From JAABUE01 sp037440925 (GTDB taxonomy: Bacteria; Chloroflexota; Anaerolineae; Anaerolineales; Villigracilaceae), in assembly GCA_037440925.1 (NCBI GenBank), contig JBBITF010000005.1, positions 1 through 64,000 on the forward strand: a stretch of DNA of 64,000 bases, read 5' to 3'. This document shows, piece by piece, positions 58,712 to 64,000 of this stretch. Made by a program: the position numbers and the translations under genes. Under the pieces are notes generated by a model. That model did not search any database. It was not told where the DNA came from and saw nothing but the letters and a program-made list of their open reading frames with translations. The stretch's first letter is position 1, and each line of letters starts with the position of its first letter.

Positions 58712-59863
58712 ATGATACGAGGGGATGTCGTTTTACAGGGTTTCGACGAGCAATTCGGCGGCCCGCCCGCCTGCCTTGTCTGCGCGCCGGGGCGGGTGAA
58801 CCTGATTGGTGAGCATACCGATTACAACGACGGTTTCGTACTGCCCATGGCCATTGACCGCGCCATTTGGATCGCGCTGCGGCCCCGCGACGACCGCCGG
58901 GTGCGCGTCTACTCGCTGGATTATGGGCAGACGCTGGAATTTTCGTCGCTGGGATTCGAGCGCGGGCAGGGATGGGGAGAGTACATCAAAGGGGTGGCGT
59001 ATGCCTTGCAAGCCGAAGGGTATGCCCTGCGCGGCTGGGAAGGGGCGCTGAGCGGCAACGTGCCAAAGGGGGCCGGCTTGTCTTCCTCAGCAGCGCTGGA
59101 ACTGGCGGCAGCGCGCGCCTTTGCCGCCGTTTCGGGTCTCGACTGGCAAGCGGCGCGTATGGCTCGAATTTGTCAGCGGGCCGAGAACGAATGGGTGGGC
59201 GTGCAGTGCGGCATCATGGACCAAATGGCCTGCGCGGTCTCCCGCGAAGGGCATGCCCTCTTCTTGGATTGCCGTTCGCTGGAATACGAACATGTTCCCC
59301 TGCCGCAGGACATTGCCGTCGTTGTGCTGGATACCTCCACGCGGCGCGGTCTGGTTGGTTCGGCTTACAATGAGCGGCGGGAGCAGTGCCAGGCGGCGGC
59401 CAGGTTCTTCAGGGTGAAGGCGCTGCGAGATTTAAGTATGGAGCAGTTCGAAGCAAGAGGCAAGAGGCTGAAGGAACTGGAGCAGGCGGCTTGGAAACGG
59501 GCGCGGCATATTGTCAGCGAGAATGAGCGCGTACTGGCGGCTGCCCAGGCCATGCGCCGAGGAGACGCGGCGCGGCTGGGGGCGCTGTTCAACCAGAGTC
59601 ATGCCAGCCTGCGCGACGATTTCGAGGTCAGCAGCCCGGCGTTGGATCAGATCGTGGAGGCGGCTCAGGCGCAGCCGGCTTGCTATGGCGCGCGCATGAC
59701 CGGGGCCGGCTTTGGCGGCTGCGCCGTGGCGTTGGTCAAACAGGAAGAGGCCGGGGAATTTGGCGCAGCCGTTTTAGCGGCCTACAGGCGTAAGTCGGGG
59801 GTAGAAGCGCGGGTGTACGTTTGCCAGGCCAGCGCCGGCGCCGCTCTCTTTCCGTTGTCGTAA
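58712..59863 (+). CDS. galK: Galactokinase
   Basis: A 383-residue GHMP kinase making galactose-1-phosphate. The galactokinase signature GRVNLIGEHTDYNDGFVLP is near residues 29-47. The ATP loop is GNVPKGAGLSSSAALE near 115-130, and MTGAGFGGCAVALV is the C-terminal GHMP motif. The length is normal. An AGGAGAATC site precedes the ATG. It stands next to a sulfotransferase and not in a Leloir operon; galT and galE are not seen here. Confidence 0.92.
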   Translation: MIRGDVVLQGFDEQFGGPPACLVCAPGRVNLIGEHTDYNDGFVLPMAIDRAIWIALRPRDDRRVRVYSLDYGQTLEFSSLGFERGQGWGEYIKGVAYALQAEGYALRGWEGALSGNVPKGAGLSSSAALELAAARAFAAVSGLDWQAARMARICQRAENEWVGVQCGIMDQMACAVSREGHALFLDCRSLEYEHVPLPQDIAVVVLDTSTRRGLVGSAYNERREQCQAAARFFRVKALRDLSMEQFEARGKRLKELEQAAWKRARHIVSENERVLAAAQAMRRGDAARLGALFNQSHASLRDDFEVSSPALDQIVEAAQAQPACYGARMTGAGFGGCAVALVKQEEAGEFGAAVLAAYRRKSGVEARVYVCQASAGAALFPLS

Positions 59864-59869
59864 CTGCGA

Positions 59870-59875
59870 TATACT
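59870..59875 (+). promoter_or_regulatory. -10 box of nadD (leaderless type)
   Basis: TATACT followed by TCCCCC and then the ATG at 59882. The arrangement is identical to the one before the DNA methyltransferase at 45572 (TATAAT, TCCCCC, ATG). No strong -35 is visible. Confidence 0.5.
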
Positions 59876-59881
59876 TCCCCC

Positions 59882-60487
59882 ATGTTACGCGAGCGTTTGG
59901 GAGTCTTTGGCGGCACCTTCGACCCGCCCCATCTCGGCCACCTCATCCTGGCGCAAGAGGCGTGCGCCCAACTTGACCTGGCGCGCTTGCTGTGGGTTCT
60001 GACCCCCGTCCCGCCGCATAAACTGAAGCAGACCGTCACGCCCGTTGCCCACCGCTTGGCCATGCTCGAACTGGCCCTGCAAGATGAAGCCCGCTTTGAA
60101 ATCTCACGTCTCGAATTGGAACGCCGCGGCCCGCACTACACTGCCGATACCTTGCGTTTGATGCAGGAACGTTACCCCTCCGCAGACCTGATTCTGCTGC
60201 TGGGCGGCGACTCCTTGCGCGACCTGCCCACCTGGCGCTTCGCTGCGCGCCTGGTGGCTGCTTGCCGCGAAATCGGCGTGATGCGTCGCCCCGGCGATGC
60301 TGTGGACCTGGCGGCGTTGGAGCAGCAGGTGCCGGGCGTGCAAACCAAAGTGCGGTTTGTGGATGCGCCCTTGCTGGAGATCGCCTCCAGCGAGATTCGA
60401 CGCCGCATCCGGCTAGGCCAGCCGTTTCGTTATTATTTGCCGCCGTCTGTGTATGACTATATCTTGAAAGAGCGCCTCTACCGTTAA
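59882..60487 (+). CDS. nadD: Nicotinate-nucleotide adenylyltransferase
   Basis: A 201-residue NAD-biosynthesis enzyme joining nicotinate mononucleotide and ATP. FGGTFDPPHLGHLILAQEA carries the nucleotidyltransferase HxGH motif (HLGH at about 18-21), and the C-terminal ASSEIRRRIRLG is the ISSTxIR-like motif. The length fits the family. Here it lies downstream of galK and is probably expressed from its own leaderless promoter. Confidence 0.92.
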   Translation: MLRERLGVFGGTFDPPHLGHLILAQEACAQLDLARLLWVLTPVPPHKLKQTVTPVAHRLAMLELALQDEARFEISRLELERRGPHYTADTLRLMQERYPSADLILLLGGDSLRDLPTWRFAARLVAACREIGVMRRPGDAVDLAALEQQVPGVQTKVRFVDAPLLEIASSEIRRRIRLGQPFRYYLPPSVYDYILKERLYR

Positions 60488-60513
60488 TGCCTCCACTGCA
60501 AAAAGGTATTTGC

Positions 60514-60627
60514 ACCGCAGAGCGCGCAGAGAACGCTGAGATTTTTTACCGATTCCGCAAAGAAAAGGCGCTCTTGATGCGGGTTTTGCAATTTTCAACT
60601 CTGCGCGCTTCGCGCTCTCAGCGGTTA
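60514..60627. repeat. Imperfect inverted repeat in the nadD-metG spacer
   Basis: ACCGCAGAGCGCGCAGAG at the left and an inverted CTCTGCGCGC...CTCAGCGGTT at the right form an imperfect inverted repeat of low-complexity, GCAGAG-rich sequence. The spacer 60488-60851 contains this, MITE copy B and no gene. Confidence 0.55.
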
Positions 60628-60657
60628 ATACCTTACAAGTGAAATTCTTGTTTTTTG

Positions 60658-60807
60658 GTAACTGCCTACCCTGCCTATATTTGAGCGCAAACCGTCCACG
60701 AATACTGCACGAATACACGAAACACGCCGTCATTCGAGCATTCGTGGTTTATTCGTGGATGGTTTTCTCACCCAAAAACCAAACCGATGCTAGAGGTAGG
60801 CAGTTAC
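60658..60807 (+). mobile_element. MITE family M1, copy B (150 bp) with 8-bp target duplication
   Basis: Perfect 13-bp terminal inverted repeats (GTAACTGCCTACC and complement) bound a 150-bp element. It is flanked by exact direct repeats GTTTTTTG at 60650-60657 and 60808-60815. It is the reverse complement of copy A (43373-43522), about 96% identical. It contains no gene. GTAA ends with 8-bp duplications are the pattern described for IS66-family elements, so such a transposase may mobilise it. Confidence 0.92.
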
Positions 60808-60851
60808 GTTTTTTGTGCAAGAATTCTTGAACACGAGCGGGTAGACTTGCC

Positions 60852-62675
60852 CTACTTTCCCAGCCTGCTTCGCTCTTGCTCCACCACGCTCTCGTCCAAT
60901 TTCTTGAAGAGCGGCGCTGGCGGGTTCAGTTTTTGCCCTGGCTGGAGGTTGCTTGGCTTCCAAGTTGCTGTCGCCCCGCTCTCTGGGGCAGGAGGGCGGT
61001 AACGCAGGCCTTTGTGCGTGCCGAGCGCGTCGCTGATTTCTTGAATGTACTGCTCGCCGAAGAGAGGCGCCGCGTAGCCAAAGAAGCCGTGCAACTTTTC
61101 GGAGGTGAACGGTAAGACAGGCGCAAAGAGCACTTTGAGCGAGTCGATAGCCTTTAGCGCCGTGTAGATACTCTTGGCGGCCTCGGCCTTGTCTTCTTTG
61201 ACTTGTTTCCAGGGCGCCATGGCGTCCAGGTATTGATTGACGGCGGAGGCCAGTTTCATCGTCTCGCCCAGGGCGGCGCGCAGTTTTACGCCCTCGTACA
61301 AAGCGCCCACAGACGAGAATCCGCCCTCGATAACGGCCAACAGTTCCAGGTCGGCGGGGCGAAGCGTCGAGGCGTCCACCGGCGGGACGTGACCGTCCCA
61401 GTGTTTATAGCAAAACGACAGCACACGATTGGCTAAATTGCCCCAGTTCGCCACCAACTCGTTGTTGTTGCGCGCCACGAACTCGGCCCAATCCCAATCG
61501 CTGTCTTTCATTTCCGGCATGTTGACCGTCAGGTAGTAGCGCAGCGCGTCTGGATCATAACGGGTCAAGGCATCGCGTCCCCACACGGCCCAGTTGCGGC
61601 TGCCGCTGATTTTCTCGCCTTCCAAATTCATGAATTGGTTGGCCGGCACGTCGAACGGCAGAGTGAGCGGTTCGCTGCCCTCATCGAAAATTTCCAGGAA
61701 CTGTTTTCCCGCGCCCATCAATTGCGCCGGCCACAGGGAGGTGTGGAAGAAAATGTTGTCTTTGCCGATGAAGTAGAACTGACGGGCGGCCGGGTTGACC
61801 CACCACTCGCGCCACGCCTCGCTTCGACCAGGCTCAGCGCGGCCTTTTTCGGGTTCCACCCTGCTCCACTCGATAGCGGCTGAAAGGTAGCCGATGACGG
61901 CCTCGAACCACACGTATAGGCATTTGCCCTCCCAGCCTTCCACTGGCACGGGGATGCCCCAATCCAGGTCGCGCGTGATGGGACGCGGCTTGAGGCCCTC
62001 GGCCTCGATCTTGCCCAACGACTCGCCCAAGACGGGTTCGCGCATGTGGTCGGCGCGCTCTTTGAGGAAACGTTTGACTTCTGGCTCCAACTTGGATAGG
62101 TCAAGATAAAAATGCTCGGTCTCGCGCAGCTCGAGCGCGCCATCGCCGGTCTTGGCTTTGGGGTTGATGAGTTTTTCCGGTTCCAGCACATTGCCACAGC
62201 GGTCGCACTGGTCAGAGCGGGCGCCTTGGTAGCCGCAAATGTAACATGTGCCTTCCACATAGCGGTCGGGCAGGAACTTCTTGGCAGACGGCGAGTACCA
62301 TTGCATGGACTTTTGCGTAAACATGAAGCCATTCTGTTTCAGGGCCAGGAAAATGGCCTGTGAAACCTTGAAATGGTTTTCGGTATGAGTGGAAGTGAAC
62401 AAATCGTAAGTGATGCCGTAGCCTTGAAAGACTTCCAGGAAGGTATCATGATAGAACTTGTAGACTTGCTCGACCGGTTGCCCAAGCGCGTCGGCTTTGA
62501 GGGTGACGGGCGTGCCGTGCGAGTCTGTGCCTGATACCATCAGCACCTTATTCCCTTTCAGGCGGTGATAGCGCGCTACGATGTCGCCAGGCAAGTGTGA
62601 GCCGGTCAGGTTGCCCACATGGATTTCGGCGTTGGCATACGGCCAAGCAATGGCAATCAAGATATTTTCGGGCAT
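60852..62675 (-). CDS. metG: Methionyl-tRNA synthetase
   Basis: A 607-residue class I synthetase charging initiator and elongator tRNA-Met. The HIGH-like motif is HVGN in YANAEIHVGNLTGSHLP, and the zinc knuckle has CYICG and CDRCG. The KMSKS counterpart is EKISGSRN. The protein ends without the dimerising C-terminal tRNA-binding domain found in some bacteria. A Glu/Arg-rich insert (EPEKGRAEPGRSEA) precedes the WREWW segment and coincides with a CTTCGACCAGGCTCAGC-type repeat word. The start at 62675 has an AAGGAG site. A terminator hairpin lies just upstream. Confidence 0.95.
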   Translation of the reverse strand: MPENILIAIAWPYANAEIHVGNLTGSHLPGDIVARYHRLKGNKVLMVSGTDSHGTPVTLKADALGQPVEQVYKFYHDTFLEVFQGYGITYDLFTSTHTENHFKVSQAIFLALKQNGFMFTQKSMQWYSPSAKKFLPDRYVEGTCYICGYQGARSDQCDRCGNVLEPEKLINPKAKTGDGALELRETEHFYLDLSKLEPEVKRFLKERADHMREPVLGESLGKIEAEGLKPRPITRDLDWGIPVPVEGWEGKCLYVWFEAVIGYLSAAIEWSRVEPEKGRAEPGRSEAWREWWVNPAARQFYFIGKDNIFFHTSLWPAQLMGAGKQFLEIFDEGSEPLTLPFDVPANQFMNLEGEKISGSRNWAVWGRDALTRYDPDALRYYLTVNMPEMKDSDWDWAEFVARNNNELVANWGNLANRVLSFCYKHWDGHVPPVDASTLRPADLELLAVIEGGFSSVGALYEGVKLRAALGETMKLASAVNQYLDAMAPWKQVKEDKAEAAKSIYTALKAIDSLKVLFAPVLPFTSEKLHGFFGYAAPLFGEQYIQEISDALGTHKGLRYRPPAPESGATATWKPSNLQPGQKLNPPAPLFKKLDESVVEQERSRLGK

Positions 62676-62875
62676 AATGAACTCCTTCTGGCAAATAAAA
62701 AGGCCGCCCGCGGTTTCGGACAGCCTCAAGATGTGCAAAAAGAATTCCTAGCACAAGCCTTTCGCTGTCCAGGCGTGGCCAGGCATGTCCATGATGGACG
62801 GGAGGATTTTTGCGCTCGACAGAGAACAGACGGTCGTCATAGGGGTAGTTTACGCAAGGGAGGGTAGTTTGTCAA
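62676..62875 (-). promoter_or_regulatory. metG promoter and leader with attenuator-like hairpins
   Basis: On the minus strand TTGACA (62875-62870) and TAAACT (62852-62847) are 17 bases apart. About 165 bases of leader follow. A terminator-like hairpin (arms 62725-62717 and 62710-62702, then a T-run to 62693) ends 17 bases before the metG start. GGACAGC at 62770-62764 is exactly complementary to GCTGTCC inside the terminator's left arm, so an alternative antiterminator hairpin can form. There is no T-box core or SAM-I consensus. The sensing signal is unknown. Confidence 0.55.
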
Positions 62876-62905
62876 TGGTGCGCGCGCAGTGACCCTTACA
62901 TTTGG

Positions 62906-62911
62906 TAAAAT
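62906..62911 (+). promoter_or_regulatory. -10 box of yggS (leaderless type)
   Basis: TAAAAT ends 6 bases before the ATG at 62918. No ribosome-binding site and no strong -35 are visible. Confidence 0.4.
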
Positions 62912-62917
62912 AGATGC

Positions 62918-63646
62918 ATGGCAGACTTGGTGTCCCAAATTCGAGAACGCTATGAAAAAACGCTTGAGCGCATTAACGATGCGGCCCGCGCCGCCGGGCG
63001 CGACCCGCGCGAAGTGCAACTGGTGGTCGTCAGCAAGGCTCAGCCGCTCGAAGTGGTGCAGGCCGCTGTGCAGGCTGGCATCCGCACCTTTGGCGAAAAC
63101 TATCCTGAAGAAAGTGTAAGCAAAATAATATGTTTTGGCCCTCAAAGTGGGGTAGAATGGCATATGATTGGTCACTTGCAAAGCCGCAAAGCGCGCCTGG
63201 TCATCGAGCATTTTGACTTGCTACACTCTTTAGACAGCGCGAAACTGGGCGATCGTCTCGAGCGGTTGGCGGCTGAAGCCGGGCGCGTCCTGCCGGTACT
63301 GCTGGAATTCAACGTCGGCGGCGAAGAGAGCAAATATGGCTGGCGGGCCGCACATTCAGAAGACTGGCCGGCTTTTTACGCGGATGTAGAAGCCATCCTG
63401 AGCCTGCCTCATCTGCGCGTGCTTGGATTAATGACCATGCCGCCGCTGGAGACGAACCCTGCCGAGGCGCGCGTTCATTTCCGGACCCTGCGCCTGCTGC
63501 GCGACCATTTGGCCTCGCGTTACCCCCAAGCCGATTGGCGTCACCTGTCCATGGGGACCAGCGCTGATTTCGAGGCCGCCGTCGCCGAGGGCGCCACGCT
63601 TGTCCGTGTTGGTACGGCCATTCTTGGCGCACGCCCGATGCGTTGA
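62918..63646 (+). CDS. yggS: YggS/PROSC-family pyridoxal-phosphate homeostasis protein
   Basis: A 242-residue PLP-binding protein with the alanine-racemase-like barrel. The PLP Lys is Lys40 in VVVSKAQP; FGENYPEE, WHMIGHLQSRK and HLSMGTSADFEAAVAEGATLVRVGTAILG are family motifs. It controls intracellular PLP and has no catalytic activity known. It heads yggS-yggT-DUF167, a widespread gene order near cell division and membrane genes. Confidence 0.93.
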   Translation: MADLVSQIRERYEKTLERINDAARAAGRDPREVQLVVVSKAQPLEVVQAAVQAGIRTFGENYPEESVSKIICFGPQSGVEWHMIGHLQSRKARLVIEHFDLLHSLDSAKLGDRLERLAAEAGRVLPVLLEFNVGGEESKYGWRAAHSEDWPAFYADVEAILSLPHLRVLGLMTMPPLETNPAEARVHFRTLRLLRDHLASRYPQADWRHLSMGTSADFEAAVAEGATLVRVGTAILGARPMR

Positions 63647-63654
63647 GGAGGAAG

Positions 63655-63918
63655 ATGATTTCGTACATTGCTCGTTTGATTTCCATCCTGGCAGATTTCC
63701 TGATCTTATTGGTCATCGTCAAGGTGGTCTTGTCTTATATCATGGATCCCTATCATCCGGTGCGGCGCACCATTGACAACCTGGTCGAGCCATTTCTGGC
63801 GCCCATTCGGCGGGTTGTGCCGCTGATTGGGGTATTCGATTTTAGCCCTCTGATTTTGATTATCCTGGTACAAATCCTATCCTCTGCTGTGATTACTTTC
63901 CTGTATGCGTTGAGGTGA
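63655..63918 (+). CDS. yggT: YggT-family membrane protein
   Basis: An 87-residue protein with two transmembrane helices around the conserved loop DPYHPVRRTIDNLVEPFLAPIRRVVP, the YggT signature. The start at 63655 has a GGAGGA site and gives the family length. Function is poorly understood; relatives affect cell division, osmotic tolerance or thylakoid organisation. Cotranscribed with yggS. Confidence 0.88.
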   Translation: MISYIARLISILADFLILLVIVKVVLSYIMDPYHPVRRTIDNLVEPFLAPIRRVVPLIGVFDFSPLILIILVQILSSAVITFLYALR

Positions 63919-63920
63919 CC

Positions 63921-64000
63921 ATGGGCCGAAGAAAATATCACCTTCATGATGGTCAAAAAGGCTCTGCCCTTGCTGTGCGAGTGACTCCGCGCGCCAGTCA
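63921..64000 (+). CDS. DUF167/YggU-family protein, cut by the window end
   Basis: Only the first 26 codons are present. The segment SALAVRVTPRAS is the typical N-terminal strand of DUF167 (YggU) proteins, small soluble proteins often found after yggT. The ATG at 63921 follows the yggT stop by 2 bases. Function unknown. Confidence 0.75.
   Translation, partial: MGRRKYHLHDGQKGSALAVRVTPRAS

Noticed and set aside
62676..62840. T-box or SAM-I riboswitch for metG
   Set aside because: The T-box core (GGTGG...ACCGCG) and the SAM-I conserved core are both missing; only an ACCGCGG stretch inside the hairpin resembles a T-box.

Overview
The window looks like chromosomal DNA from a member of the Chloroflexota, most likely class Anaerolineae. 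This is an inference from gene content: lipoproteins with Pro/Thr-rich linkers, an LCP protein, a bidomain alcohol dehydrogenase/Gfo-Idh-MocA protein, DUF1361 proteins, a MacAB-type exporter without a visible TolC, CrtB/CrtI with a B12-type regulator, and very dense short intergenic repeats. There is no rRNA, phage, CRISPR array or intact transposase. One tRNA is present (Asn, GTT). Coding density is high and most genes sit in short operons.

Region by region. (1) 162-8644, all minus strand: a molybdenum-hydroxylase operon (FAD/2Fe-2S fusion subunit, small membrane protein, molybdopterin subunit) runs into an alpha/beta hydrolase, two DUF1361 membrane proteins around a third membrane protein, YqeB and a small membrane protein. 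Inverted copies of one miniature element lie at both edges (1-55 and 8690-8891). (2) 8920-17568: FtsK, RNase Z, a molybdenum-cofactor-sulfurase-like class V aminotransferase, tRNA-Asn, a polytopic membrane protein with a JAMM peptidase and PlsY, and MiaB. (3) 17615-22626: a T-box leader, two short-chain dehydrogenases and valS. (4) 22859-31979: methyltransferases, a PIG-L deacetylase, the MacAB-like operon, a GltD-like oxidoreductase and a DUF2723 protein. (5) 31976-37719: RecJ, then a carotenoid locus with crtB and crtI divergent and a CarH-like B12 photoreceptor regulator behind crtI. (6) 37825-43522: repeat arrays around a GC-rich MFS/hydrolase pair, a Rieske protein, two HlyD-like lipoproteins and a LysM protein. 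(7) 43526-53959: SDR-type threonine dehydrogenase, a lipoprotein, an orphan DNA methyltransferase, LCP protein, bidomain oxidoreductase, a glycosyltransferase-like protein, polysaccharide deacetylase and inositol-phosphate synthase; several point to cell-surface glycans. (8) 54120-64000: histidine kinase, PfkB kinase, M20 peptidase, sulfotransferase, galK, nadD, metG with an attenuator-like leader, and yggS-yggT-DUF167.

The most distinctive property is the repeat load. I see two MITE families with terminal inverted repeats and 8-bp target duplications, several palindromic REP-like families, and in-register 7- or 8-bp short tandem repeats. Some repeats lie inside open reading frames (valS, the bidomain oxidoreductase and probably metG) and one runs through a start codon. 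A second theme is genes whose -10 box ends only 6-9 bases before the start codon, which suggests leaderless mRNAs.
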